From Actinomadura syzygii (GTDB taxonomy: Bacteria; Actinomycetota; Actinomycetes; Streptosporangiales; Streptosporangiaceae), in the NCBI RefSeq assembly GCF_008085905.1, contig NZ_VSFF01000009.1, positions 1 to 64,000 on the forward strand: DNA of 64,000 nt. Reading direction: 5' to 3'. Numbering within the stretch: position 1 is the stretch's first letter; each line of letters starts with the position of its first letter. Below the pieces are notes generated by a model that was not told where the DNA came from, did not search any database, and was given only the letters and a program-made list of their open reading frames with translations. The position numbers and the translations under genes are program-made. Below are positions 41,105 through 50,103 of the stretch, piece after piece.

Positions 41105-42027
41105 GGGCCGGGCAGGTCGCCCGGCGCGGAGAACGAGCCCTGCGCGCCCGGCGCGCGGACGGCGGCGGCGCCCGCGCGGGCCGCGTAGCGGGCGGCGTCC
41201 GGGAGCGCGTCGCCGCGGGCGAGGCGCAGGCAGAGCGCGGCGGTGAAGGCGTCGCCCGCGCCCGTGGTGTCCACGGCCGCCACCCGCGGCGACGGCACCC
41301 GCACCGGCTCCGGCCCGGCGGCGACGAGGGCCCCGTCCGCGCCGAGCGTGACGACGACCGAGCGGGGGCCGCGCCGCCGGAGGGCCTCGGCCATGGCCGC
41401 CGGGTCGCCCGGGCCGTCCCGGCCCAGCAGGAACGCGGCCTCGTGCTCGTTGACGACGAGCGGGTCGCAGCGGGCGAGCAGGTCGTCCGGGACGGGCGCG
41501 GGCGGCGACAGGTTCAGCACGACCCGCGTCCCCTCCTCCGCGCCGATCCGGGCCGCGGCCGCCACGGCGGGCAGCGGCACCTCGAGCTGGCACGACACCA
41601 CGGACGCGGCGGCGATCGCGGCGCGGGCGGCGGCGACGTCGGCCGGGCCGACGCGGGCGTTCGCGCCGGGCGAGACGATGATGCTGTTGTCGCCGTCCGG
41701 CCCGACGGTGATGAGGGCGACGCCGGTCGGCGCGCCGGGCGTGGTGGCGAGGTGGGCGAGGTCGACGCCGGCGGCGCCGAGGGCGGCGCGGAGCAGCCGG
41801 CCGTGGCCGTCGTCGCCGACGCGCCCGACGAGCGCGGCGCGGGCGCCGAGCCGGGCCGCCGCGACCGCCTGGTTGGCGCCCTTCCCGCCGGGATGCGTGG
41901 CGAGGTCCGCGCCGAGGACGGTCTCCCCCGGCCCTGGCCGCCGCTCGACGCCGACCACCAGGTCGGCGTTGACCGATCCGACGACGACCACGTCGTGGCC
42001 GTCCGGCCGTCCGCTGCAGGTCTGCAC
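41101..42027 (-). CDS. rbsK: Ribokinase (PfkB family)
   Basis: A 308-residue PfkB sugar kinase. N-terminal VVVVGSVNADLVVGVERRPGPGETV, the glycine motif THPGGKGANQAVAAARLGA, the Asn/Glu pair in VVNEHEAAFLLG and the catalytic anion hole with base in VAAVDTTGAGDAFTAAL are all complete. These features and the length match ribokinase, which makes ribose-5-phosphate. No ribose transporter or RbsD gene is adjacent. Start ATG 42027; the first 12 residues (QTCSGRPDGHD) are an extension compared with the family and an internal start is possible. It converges on the PH-domain gene with four bases shared. Confidence 0.9.
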   Translation of the reverse strand: MQTCSGRPDGHDVVVVGSVNADLVVGVERRPGPGETVLGADLATHPGGKGANQAVAAARLGARAALVGRVGDDGHGRLLRAALGAAGVDLAHLATTPGAPTGVALITVGPDGDNSIIVSPGANARVGPADVAAARAAIAAASVVSCQLEVPLPAVAAAARIGAEEGTRVVLNLSPPAPVPDDLLARCDPLVVNEHEAAFLLGRDGPGDPAAMAEALRRRGPRSVVVTLGADGALVAAGPEPVRVPSPRVAAVDTTGAGDAFTAALCLRLARGDALPDAARYAARAGAAAVRAPGAQGSFSAPGDLPGP

Positions 42028-42094
42028 GCTTCAACCGACTACATGCGGCGGGCCGTCCGCGCAAGCCTCGTCGCAAGCCCCGCCGTATGCCCGG

Positions 42095-42313
42095 TCAGCG
42101 GGCGCGCAGCTCGGCCAGGTCGACCACGTCGGACAGGTCGGCCACGGAGAGGTAGTAGCCGCGGCCGACGAACGCCCCGTTCCGCGTCACCAGGAAGGCG
42201 CTCTCGCCGCGCACCCCGGCGTACTCGGCCCACACTCGGTGCGCCCCGCTGAGGCGCACGGCCGTGACGCGCAGGCCGTCCGGCCCGCTCCAGCTCTCTT
42301 GATCATCCCCCAC
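42095..42313 (-). CDS. Small conserved-looking hypothetical protein
   Basis: A 72-residue protein: LRVTAVRLSGAHRVWAEYAGVRGESAFLVTRNGAFVGRGYYLSVADLSDVVDLAEL. It reads like a small beta-rich cytoplasmic protein ending in a helix, with codon use like the neighbours. No zinc or catalytic motif is visible. GTG 42313 is the likely start, as TAACGT lies seven bases upstream on the same strand. Function unknown. It lies 67 bp upstream of ribokinase and could be read into it. Confidence 0.65.
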   Translation of the reverse strand: MGDDQESWSGPDGLRVTAVRLSGAHRVWAEYAGVRGESAFLVTRNGAFVGRGYYLSVADLSDVVDLAELRAR

Positions 42314-42320
42314 GCACGGA

Positions 42321-42326
42321 ACGTTA
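42321..42326 (-). promoter_or_regulatory. -10 element of the small hypothetical gene
   Basis: TAACGT on the minus strand, seven bases before GTG 42313, no Shine-Dalgarno. Same geometry as the other leaderless candidates in the window. Confidence 0.4.
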
Positions 42327-42365
42327 CGCTCAGTTACTCTCCGTGCATGGAGGCGGGGTCCGCGG

Positions 42366-43196
42366 TCAGGCCGTCTCGAAGGTCGCCGGGTCGGGGCCGA
42401 AGCGGGTGTTCTGGTCGAGCTCCCCGATCGTCTTCATGTCGTCCGGGGACAGCTCGAAGCCGAACACGTCGATGTTCTCGGCGATCCTGGACGGCGTCAC
42501 CGACTTCGGGATGACGACGTTCCCGATCTGGAGGTGCCACCGCAGCACGACCTGCGCCGGGGTGCGGCCGTGCTTGCGGCCGATGCCGGCGAGCGCCGGG
42601 TCGTCCAGCAGCCCGTGGCCCTGGCCGAGCGGCGCCCACGCCTCGGTGCGGATGCCGTGGTCCCCGTGGAAGGCGCGCAGGCCGTCCTGCTGGAAGTAGG
42701 GGTGCAGCTCGATCTGGTTGACGGCCGGGACGGCGTCCGCCTCCTCGATGATCCGGCCCAGCGTCTCCACGGTGAAGTTGGAGACGCCGATCGCGCGGAC
42801 GCGGCCGTCCCGCTTGAGCTCTTCGAGCGCCCGCCACGTGTCGAGGTAGGTGCCGCGGCTCGGCATCGGCCAGTGGATCAGGTACAGGTCCAGGTAGTCC
42901 AGGCCGAGGCGGGACAGGCTCGCGTCGCACGCCCGCAGCGCGTTGTCGCGGCCCTGCTCGTCGTTCCACAGCTTGGTCGTGATGAACAGGTCCTCGCGCG
43001 GGACGCCGGAGGCTCGCAGGGCGCGTCCGACGCCCTCCTCGTTGCCGTAGGCGGACGCGGTGTCGACGCTGCGGTACCCCTGCTCCAGCGCGGTCCGCAC
43101 CGCCCGCTCCGCCTCCGCGTCCGACGCCTGGAAGACCCCGAAGCCGAGCTGCGGCATCGCGGTCCCGTCGATGAGATCAACGTTCGGTACGCTCAC
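42366..43196 (-). CDS. Aldo/keto reductase (AKR5-like)
   Basis: A 276-residue aldo/keto reductase of the 2,5-diketo-D-gluconate reductase/prostaglandin-F-synthase-like group. Seen: IDGTAMPQLGFGVFQ, SVDTASAYGNEEGVG (Asp and Tyr), FITTKLWNDEQG (Lys), LYLIHWPMP (His), GVSNFTVETLGRI, NQIELHPYFQQDGL and the C-terminal VIPKSVTPSRIAENIDVFGFELS. It reduces carbonyl compounds with NADPH. GTG 43196 is preferred because GGAAGGGGG lies just upstream; ATG 43220 is an alternative. It is a different subgroup from the reductase at 3084. It is monocistronic and divergent from the amidase gene. Confidence 0.9.
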   Translation of the reverse strand: MSVPNVDLIDGTAMPQLGFGVFQASDAEAERAVRTALEQGYRSVDTASAYGNEEGVGRALRASGVPREDLFITTKLWNDEQGRDNALRACDASLSRLGLDYLDLYLIHWPMPSRGTYLDTWRALEELKRDGRVRAIGVSNFTVETLGRIIEEADAVPAVNQIELHPYFQQDGLRAFHGDHGIRTEAWAPLGQGHGLLDDPALAGIGRKHGRTPAQVVLRWHLQIGNVVIPKSVTPSRIAENIDVFGFELSPDDMKTIGELDQNTRFGPDPATFETA

Positions 43197-43335
43197 GTGT
43201 CCCCCTTCCGGTCGCTCCATTCGGGCGATCGTGCCCGGGAAACCGCCGCCGGAACATCACGGGCGGCGCGGGGCGCCGCGGAGGCGGCGTTGATCATAGG
43301 CTCGTCTCGGATTCCCGACCCCCGTTGGAGGAGCG

Positions 43336-44244
43336 ATGCACATCCGCCGCACCAGTGTGCACAACACCTGGGACAACGCGATCCCGCCCATCGCGACCAT
43401 CGCGCCCGGCGACGAGCTCACCGTGGAGACCGCCGACGCGAGCGGCGGGCAGCTCGGCCCGGACTCCGGCACGGCCGCGGTCGCCGCCCTCGACTTCGGC
43501 CGCGTCAACCCGGTGACCGGCCCGTTCCTGGTGGACGGCGCCGAGCCCGGCGACGCGCTCGTCATCGACGTCCTCGGCATGGAGACCGGCGAGTGGGGCT
43601 GGACGGCCAGCATCCCCGGCTTCGGGCTGCTCGCCGACGACTTCCCCGAGCCGCACCTGCGGATCTCAAAGATCTCCGGCGGGACGGCGGAGCTGCTGCC
43701 CGGGCTCGCCGTGCCGGTGCTGCCGATGATCGGGACGATCGGGGTGGCGCCCCCCGAGCCGGGCGAGCACTCGATCGTCCCGCCGCGGCGCTGGGGCGGG
43801 AACATGGACGTCCGGCACATCGGGCCCGGCGCGCGGCTCATCCTGCCGGTCGGCGTGGACGGCGCGCTCCTCTCCCTCGGCGACGCGCACGCCGCGATGG
43901 GCGACGGCGAGGTGTGCGGCACCGGCATCGAGACCGAGGCGACCGTCCGGCTCCGGGTGGACGTCCGGCGCGGCGGCGCCCCGGTCACGCCGATCATCGA
44001 GACGGCCGCGGCCGCCCAGCGCACCGGCGCGGCGCTCGCCACCACCGGCATCGGCCCCGACCTGATGGAGGCGGCGAAGGACGCGACGCGCGCCCTCGTG
44101 ACCGAGGTCGCCGTCCGCACCGGGATCGCGCCCGCGGACGCCTACCTGCTCGCCAGCGTCGCCGCCGACCTGAAGATCTCCGAGGTCGTGGACGTCCCGA
44201 ACTGGATCGTCTCCGCCCATCTCGCCCTGTCCCACCTCTCATGA
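43336..44244 (+). CDS. Acetamidase/formamidase family protein
   Basis: A 302-residue FmdA/AmdA family hydrolase. The family pattern is clear: the N-terminal VHNTWDNAIPPIATIAPGDELTVE, GPFLVDGAEPGDALVIDVLGMETGEWGWTASIPGFGLL, WGGNMDVRHIGPGARLILPVGVDGALLSLGDAHAAMGDGEVCGTGIE and the C-terminal DAYLLASVAADLKISEVVDVPNWIVSAHL. It hydrolyses formamide or short amides to ammonia and acid. Start ATG 43336 with perfect GGAGGAG four bases upstream. No urea/amide transporter is nearby. It converges on the broken rhamnosidase gene. Confidence 0.92.
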   Translation: MHIRRTSVHNTWDNAIPPIATIAPGDELTVETADASGGQLGPDSGTAAVAALDFGRVNPVTGPFLVDGAEPGDALVIDVLGMETGEWGWTASIPGFGLLADDFPEPHLRISKISGGTAELLPGLAVPVLPMIGTIGVAPPEPGEHSIVPPRRWGGNMDVRHIGPGARLILPVGVDGALLSLGDAHAAMGDGEVCGTGIETEATVRLRVDVRRGGAPVTPIIETAAAAQRTGAALATTGIGPDLMEAAKDATRALVTEVAVRTGIAPADAYLLASVAADLKISEVVDVPNWIVSAHLALSHLS

Positions 44245-44278
44245 CGGACGAGCCGCGTGGTGACCCGGGCCCGCCCCG

Positions 44279-46674
44279 TCAGGACGCGGTGTTCTCGAAC
44301 CTCCAGTCGCCGGAGCCGATCTCGAAGAGGGCGCGGCCGTCCTGGACGCCGAGCAGGCGGGCGTCCGCGGGCGCGCCCGGCCTGGAGTTCCCGCCGAGGA
44401 GCGGGAACTCCACGCGGGCCTTCGCGCCGGGCGGGACGGTCACGTCCAGCCTCAGCCTCCGGCCGGTGCGCCGCCACGAGGACGCGGCCCGGCCGCGCGG
44501 CGTCTCGTAGGTCGCGGCGGCGCGGGTGACGTCGCCGACGACGGCGGGCCGGACGAGCAGCGTCCCGAACCCGATCGAGTCGTCGGTCTGCCCGAGGCCC
44601 GCGAGCCCGGCGTGGAACCACTCGTCGATCGCGCCGAGCATGAAGTGGTTCTGCGAGAGGCCGGACGTGGGCCCGTCCCAGTTCTCGGTCAGCGACGTCG
44701 CGCCGTGGACGACCTGGTACCCGTAGCTGGGGTTGCCGGTCTGCGTGGCGAAGGCGTGCACGACGTCGTCGCGTCCCGCCGCGGACAGCACGTGGAACAC
44801 CGACGGCAGCGCGATCTCGCCGACGGTGAGGTGGTAGCCCTTCGCCTTGATCGAGTCGACGAGGTGGCCGAGGACGGCGTCCCGCTTCGCCGCCGGGACG
44901 ACGCCCATGTCCAGCGCGAACGCGTCGCACGCCTGGCTGCCCGACCCGTAGGTGTCGCCGGTGGCGTACTTGACGTTGAACGCCTCGCCGATGTCCTTGG
45001 CGAGCGCCTCGTACTTCGCGGCGTCCGCGTCCTGGCCGACGACCTTCGCGATGCGGGCGAGCGCGGAGACCGCCCGGTGGTAGCCGAAGGTCGCGGTGAT
45101 GCCGGTCGGTGTGCTGGTGTCGAACGCGATCCAGTCGCCGAGGCCGTAGTCGAGCAGGTGCCCGCTCGCCTTGCGCGACAGGTGGTCCACGTAGCGGACC
45201 ATGTTCGGGTAGTAGGCGCGCAGCGTCGCGGTGTCGCCGTAGGCGCGGTACATCTGCCAGGGCGCGAACACGATGACGTTGCCCCAGTTCGGGTCGTCCC
45301 TGAAGCCGCCGCCGAAGACGGTGAACTCGGGCGCGATGTCGGGGACGAGCCCAGGCGGGCTTGCCGTCCGAGCGGGTCAGCTTCTCGTAGCGTCCGGGGG
45401 TCGGCGGGACGTGCGCCATCCCCATGCCCAGCTCGACCCGCACCGTGTTGCCGCCGCGGCGCAGCAGCTCGGTGACATCGTAGGTGGAGTAGACGAGCCG
45501 CTTCTTGTACGTGCTGTACGGCGGTTCCAGGACGGCGTCGCTGACGGGGCGCCCGTTCACGGTGACGTCCAGGACGCCGAGCGCGGTCGCGTAGAGGCGG
45601 GCCGCCCGCACCCGCTTCCCCAGCTTGAAGCCGCGCTCGAAGACGGGCAGCGCCTCGGGGAGGCGGTGCAGCGGCGGCGGCGCCTCCTGCCCCCTGACCG
45701 CGGCGGCCGTGTCGAAGGCCGTGCCGTCGTTGGACGTCTCGACGGTGAAGTCCTCGGAAAAGTTCGGCGTCCTCTCGTCGGCGGTCATGGCGTCGGTGCG
45801 CGGATACAGCACCACGCGGTCGAACCGCCGCTCCTCCCCCAGGTCGATCCTGAGCCAGATCGGGCTCGCGAGATCCTGGTCCCGGCGCTCCATGCTCGTG
45901 TAGCCGAACGGGGCGTCGTCGCTGGTCAGCGAGCTGTCCCTGACGGCCTTCGGCTCCCACTGGCCGCCGACGGTGTAGCTCTCTGACGCGACCACCGCGG
46001 CCTTGAGGGCCACGTTCGCGCCGGACGCGCCGTCCCGGACCTCCACCTCGGCGAGCTGGAGCCGCGACACCTCGTACGGCCAGCCCTCCTTGATCGGCAG
46101 GCCGAGCCGGGTCACGTTCAGCCGTACGTACCGCGCCGTCCGGGCCGGGAACGCGACCGTCGCGGACCGCGGCCGCGGCTCGCCCGACCACGCCGGATGG
46201 CCGACCCAGCGGGCCGTCCAGTCCGCGGCGGCCAGCAGGCCCATCTCGAAGTGGGACGGCTCGCTCCACGCGGACGCGCGGCCCTGCCCGTCCCACACCC
46301 TCACCTGCCAGGACGCCCGCTCGCGCGACCGCAGTGCCCCTCCGGCGTAGCCGGCGGACACGGCGCCGCCCGCGACCTTGCCCGAGTCCCACAGGTCGGG
46401 ACGGGCGAGCCGGTCGTCCGCGCTCGCCACCCGCACCTGGTACGCGGTCTGCAGCGCGTTCCGCGGTCCGGCGGCGAACCGCCAACTCAGCGTCGGCCGC
46501 GCCGCGTCGATGCCGAGCGGCGACCGCAGGTGGTCGACGCGCAGGTCGACCGGACGCGGCGTCCGGGCCGCCGGGAGCGGCGGACGCGGGCGCGGCGACC
46601 ACGCCGCCCGCCGTGACCGCCGCGGCGGCGACCCCGCCCGCCTGGACGAACCTTCTCCTGGACAACTCGCTCAT
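44279..46674 (-). pseudogene. Alpha-L-rhamnosidase (GH78), frameshifted and internally deleted
   Basis: The remains of a secreted GH78 enzyme lie in three frames. Part A (46674 to about 46560) is a Tat signal, SELSRRRFVQAGGVAAAAV, behind GAGGAG. Part B (about 46560 to 45350) continues in another frame with RPVDLRVDHLRSPLGIDAARPTLSWRF, a discoidin-like insert, and the rhamnosidase N-domain (ARLYATALGVLDVTVNGRPVSDAV). Part C (about 45350 to 44279), in the third frame, begins LVPDIAPEFTVFGGGFRDDPNWGNV and holds the later helical barrel and C-terminal domain. About 250 residues expected between B and C are missing, including the concanavalin-like domain and the start of the barrel with catalytic acidic residues. 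The break points lie near 46560 and 45350. It cannot make an active enzyme unless the sequence is misassembled. Confidence 0.88.
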
Positions 46675-46964
46675 GAACGTGCTCCTCAGCGCTGGTTGGC
46701 ACGAAGGTCGGGAGGTGGGAGCGGTGCGGGGACGGGAGCGGGGCCGTCCGTCAGGGGTTCACGTGGACGAGATCGTCGAATCGGGGAAACTTCTGGACCC
46801 GGCCCTTCGTTGTCGGGTCGGGTTCCTTTTGGTCGAGCGGGCCCTTCAGGGACGGCCGGCGGCCCGGGTGGGGACGGTGCGGACGCGGCGATGTGAGCGC
46901 CGCGGCCTCGCGGTCCGGGCCGCCGACCGGTCTTCCCGCGGCGACCGGCCTCCCTCCAACGCGG

Positions 46965-47576
46965 TCAGCGCAGGAACGCGGCGGCGACGCCCGCGTCGAC
47001 GGGGACGTGCAGGCCGGTCGTGCGGGTCAGGTCCCCGCCGGTGAGCGCGAAGATCCCGGAGCCGCGCACGACGCCGTCCGGGTTGACGCCGTTGACGCGG
47101 ATCCCGTGCTCGCCCGGCTCGGCGGCCAGCAGCCGCACCTGGTGCGCCTGGTCTGCCTTGGCCGCGCCGTAGGCGATGTTGTTCGGCCCCGCGAAGACGC
47201 CGTTCTTCGACGCGATGTAGACGATGTCGCCGCCCGTCGCCTGCTCGACCATGACGCGGGCGGTCTCGCGGGAGACGAGGAACGAGCCGCGCGCCATGAC
47301 GTCGTGCTGGACGTCCCAGTCCCGCGCGCTGGTCTCCAGCAGCGGCCGGGAGATCGACAGCCCGGCGTTGTTGACGACGAGGTCGACGCCGCCGAACGCG
47401 AGGACGGCGGCCCGGACGGCGGCGGCGACCTCGTCCTCGGACGTCACGTCGGCGGCGGCGGCCACGGCCGCGTCGGCGGGCCGCGCGGCGGACGCGCCGA
47501 TCACCGCCGCGACCTTCTGCGCGGCCCCGGCGTCCCGGTCGGCGACGACGACGCACGCGCCCTCGGCGGCGCGGCG
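46965..47576 (-). pseudogene. Truncated RhaEW-type L-lactaldehyde dehydrogenase domain (SDR), N-terminus lost
   Basis: About 203 residues of a short-chain dehydrogenase read on the minus strand from RRAAEGACVVVADRDAGAAQKV to the end RTTGLHVPVDAGVAAAFLR. Present are LVVNNAGLSISRPLLE, the catalytic IVYIASKNGVFAGPNNIAYGAAKADQAHQVR (Ser, Tyr-x-x-x-Lys) and RVNGVNPDGVV. Missing are the TGxxxGIG cofactor loop and anything upstream. The sequence style matches the C-terminal half of bifunctional rhamnulose-1-phosphate aldolase/L-lactaldehyde dehydrogenase, a rhamnose catabolic enzyme of about 680 residues; the neighbours support that. At about 47570 it changes abruptly into a LacI-family fragment on the opposite strand. 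The 290 bp between it and the rhamnosidase hold nothing I can recognise. Confidence 0.85.
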
Positions 47577-47907
47577 GCTGCTGGACGCCGGGCCGCCGCT
47601 GCCGGACGCGGTCTTCTGCGCGAACGACCTGCTCGCGCTCGGCGTCCTGCGGGTGCTGCTGCAGGCCGGGATCCGCGTCCCGGCTGACATCGCGCTGATC
47701 GGGTACGACGACATCGAGTTCTCGGCGGCGGCCGCCGTCCCGCTGAGCTCGGTGCGGCAGCCCACCTACCAGCTCGGCCGGATCGCGACCGAACTCCTGC
47801 TGGAGGAGTGCGACGACCCGGCGGGGCACGCCCACCAGCAGGTGATGTTCCAGCCCGAGCTGATCGTCCGCGAGTCGAGCCGGTCCGAGGCGGGAGGCGC
47901 GTCGTGA
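47566..47907 (+). pseudogene. LacI-family regulator, C-terminal fragment
   Basis: From about 47566 the plus strand encodes AARRLLDAGPPLPDAVFCANDLLALGVLRVLLQAGIRVPADIALIGYDDIEFSAAAAVPLSSVRQPTYQLGRIATELLLEE and an intact C-terminus, the last 112 or so residues of a LacI-type sugar-responsive repressor. The N-terminal helix-turn-helix and first half of the sensor domain are absent; no start codon in a sensible place remains. The fragment begins within 10 bp of the point where the SDR fragment ends on the other strand, so one deletion removed the 5' ends of two divergent genes. Originally this was probably the rhamnose operon repressor. It is followed after 10 bp by lutA. Confidence 0.88.
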
Positions 47908-47917
47908 GGGTGGCGCC

Positions 47918-48631
47918 GTGAGAGTCGCGTTGTTCCTGACCTGCGTGAACGACACCCTCTATCCGGGGACGGGGAAGGCGGTCGTCCGGCTGCTGCGGCG
48001 GCTCGGCCACGACGTGGAGTTCCCGTCCGGGCAGACGTGCTGCGGGCAGATGCACCTCAACACCGGCTACCGGCGGCAGGCCCTGCCCCTGGTGAAGGGG
48101 TTCGCGGAGACGTTCGGGCCCTATGACGCGGTCGTGACGCCGTCCGCGTCGTGCGGGGCGATGGTCCGCGACTGGCATCCGCGCCTCGCGCCGCGCGCCG
48201 CCGGGGTCGCCTCCCGCGTGTACGAACTGTCGGAGTTCCTGGTGGACGTGCTCGGCGTCACCGACGTCGGCGCGTACTTCCCGCACCGCGTCACCTACCA
48301 CCCGACGTGCCACTCGCTGCGGATGCTGCGGGTCGGGGACCGTCCGCTGCGGCTGCTGCGCGAGGTCCGCGGCATCGACCTGGCCGAGCTGCCGGACGCG
48401 GCCGAGTGCTGCGGGTTCGGCGGGACGTTCGCGCTGAAGAACCCCGAGGTCTCGGCGGCGATGTGCGCGGACAAGGTCACCGCCGTCCGGGAGACGCGGG
48501 CCGAGGCGCTGTGCGCGGCCGACAACTCGTGCCTGATGCACATCGGCGGCGCGCTCACCCGCACACGCGCCGGTGTCCGCACCGTCCACCTGGCCGAGAT
48601 CCTCGCGTCGACGGAGGAGGACCCGCTGTGA
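47918..48631 (+). CDS. lutA: Lactate utilisation protein LutA (Fe-S oxidoreductase)
   Basis: A 237-residue protein with two CCG domains, each with the CX(n)CCGX(n)CXXC-like pattern: GQTCCGQMHLNTGYRR with VVTPSASCGAMV, and YHPTCHSLRMLR with DAAECCGFGGTFALKN and ADNSCLMHIGG. This is the LutA/YkgE architecture of the LutABC L-lactate dehydrogenase complex, which oxidises L-lactate to pyruvate. L-lactate is the final product of the phosphorylated rhamnose route via lactaldehyde, explaining its place in this cluster. GTG 47918 has GAGGG upstream; the stop overlaps lutB by four bases. It is intact, in contrast to the genes around it. Confidence 0.93.
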   Translation: MRVALFLTCVNDTLYPGTGKAVVRLLRRLGHDVEFPSGQTCCGQMHLNTGYRRQALPLVKGFAETFGPYDAVVTPSASCGAMVRDWHPRLAPRAAGVASRVYELSEFLVDVLGVTDVGAYFPHRVTYHPTCHSLRMLRVGDRPLRLLREVRGIDLAELPDAAECCGFGGTFALKNPEVSAAMCADKVTAVRETRAEALCAADNSCLMHIGGALTRTRAGVRTVHLAEILASTEEDPL

Positions 48632-50103
48632 CGATGCCGACCTACGTCGGGATGCCGTCGTTCCCGGACGCGGCGCGCCGCGCGGTGGCCGACCCGCGGC
48701 TGCGCGCCAACCTGGCGCACGCGACCACCACGATCCGGGCGCGGCGCGCGGACGCGGTCGCCGAGCTGGACGACTGGCCCGCGCTCCGCGAGGCGGGCAA
48801 ACAGATCAAGGACCACGTCCTGGAGAACCTCGGCCACTACCTGCGCGTCCTGGAGGAGAAGGTCACGGACGCGGGTGGAAGGGTGCACTGGGCGCGCGAC
48901 GCCGCCGAGGCGAACCGGATCGTCGCGGGCCTGGTGAAGGCGACCGGCGAGACCGAGGTCGTCAAGGTCAAGTCGATGGCGACGCAGGAGATCGGGCTGA
49001 ACGAGTTCCTCGCCGGGGAGGGGATCACCGCCCACGAGACCGACCTGGCGGAGCTGATCGTCCAGCTCGGGGACGACCGCCCGTCGCACATCCTCGTCCC
49101 GGCGATCCACCGCAACCGGTCCGACATCCGCGACATCTTCCTGCGCGCGATGGACGACGTGCCGGAGGGACTGACCGACTCCCCCGCCGCGCTCGCGGAG
49201 GCGGCGCGGCGGCATCTGCGCGCGAAGTTCCTGTCGGCGAAGGTCGCGGTGTCGGGGGTGAACTTCGCCGTCGCCGACACCGGGACGCTCGTCGTCCTGG
49301 AGTCGGAGGGCAACGGCCGGATGTGCCTCACGCTCCCCGAGACGCTCATCTCGGTGATGGGCGTGGAGAAGGTCGTCCCGTCGTGGCGCGACCTCGAGGT
49401 GTTTCTGCAACTGCTGCCGCGCTCGTCCACGGCTGAGCGGATGAACCCCTACACCTCCGCCTGGACGGGCGTGCACCCCGGCGACGGCCCCCGCGACTTC
49501 CACCTCGTCCTGCTGGACAACGGCAGGACCGCCACCCTGGCCGACGAGGTGGGGCGGCAGGCGCTGCGCTGCATCCGCTGCTCCGCGTGCCTGAACGTGT
49601 GCCCGGTCTACCGGCGCGCGGGCGGCCACGCCTACGGGTCGCCGTATCCGGGGCCGATCGGCGCGATCCTGTCCCCGCAGATCAGGGGCATCGGGTCGGA
49701 CGTAGACGCCTCCCTCCCGTACGCGTCGTCGCTGTGCGGGGCGTGCTTCGACGCCTGCCCGGTCGCGATCGACATCCCGGAGGTGCTCGTCCACCTGCGG
49801 GCGCGGGCGGTGGAGAAGGGGCCGCGCCATCCCCTCGAAAGGGTCGCGATGGCGGCGGCCGGATGGACGCTGCGCTCCCCCACCCGCCTCGCGCTCGCGC
49901 AGCGCGGGGCGTCGGCGTCGCGGCGCGTGGTGGCGCGCGGCGGACGGATCCGGCGGCTGCCCGGCCCGCTGTCCGCGTGGACCGAGACGCGGGACGCGCC
50001 CGCCCCGCCGCCCGAGTCGTTCCGCGCCTGGTGGGCCCGAACCGACGGCGGCCGCCACCCCGGGGACCAAGGGGGCGCCTCCCAGAAAGGCAGGGCCCGG
50101 TGA
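48628..50103 (+). CDS. lutB: Lactate utilisation protein LutB (LUD domain plus 2x[4Fe-4S])
   Basis: A 491-residue protein. The N-terminal LUD domain includes KVKSMATQEIGLNEFLAGEG, DDRPSHILVPAIHRNRSDI and VAVSGVNFAVADTGTLVVLESEGNGRMC. It is followed by the ferredoxin-like motifs CIRCSACLNVCPVYRRAGGHAYGSPYPGPIG and CGACFDACPVAIDIPEVLVHLR, which bind two [4Fe-4S] clusters. It passes electrons within the LutABC L-lactate oxidation complex. The start is GTG 48628 overlapping the lutA stop (GTGA). The last 30 residues form a Gly/Pro-rich tail. Its stop overlaps the start of lutC in the same way, a tightly coupled operon. Confidence 0.95.
   Translation: MTMPTYVGMPSFPDAARRAVADPRLRANLAHATTTIRARRADAVAELDDWPALREAGKQIKDHVLENLGHYLRVLEEKVTDAGGRVHWARDAAEANRIVAGLVKATGETEVVKVKSMATQEIGLNEFLAGEGITAHETDLAELIVQLGDDRPSHILVPAIHRNRSDIRDIFLRAMDDVPEGLTDSPAALAEAARRHLRAKFLSAKVAVSGVNFAVADTGTLVVLESEGNGRMCLTLPETLISVMGVEKVVPSWRDLEVFLQLLPRSSTAERMNPYTSAWTGVHPGDGPRDFHLVLLDNGRTATLADEVGRQALRCIRCSACLNVCPVYRRAGGHAYGSPYPGPIGAILSPQIRGIGSDVDASLPYASSLCGACFDACPVAIDIPEVLVHLRARAVEKGPRHPLERVAMAAAGWTLRSPTRLALAQRGASASRRVVARGGRIRRLPGPLSAWTETRDAPAPPPESFRAWWARTDGGRHPGDQGGASQKGRAR

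Noticed and set aside
37362..43196. A metabolic cluster linking MMPL exporter, ppx, ribokinase and aldo/keto reductase
   Set aside because: The genes alternate in direction with separate promoters and no shared pathway, so co-function is not supported.
46675..46964. Possible short C-terminal gene remnant on the minus strand between rhamnosidase and SDR fragments
   Set aside because: One frame reads like a protein end (KGRVQKFPRFDDLVHVNP) but codon bias is weak and no family is recognisable, so I leave it as unassigned.
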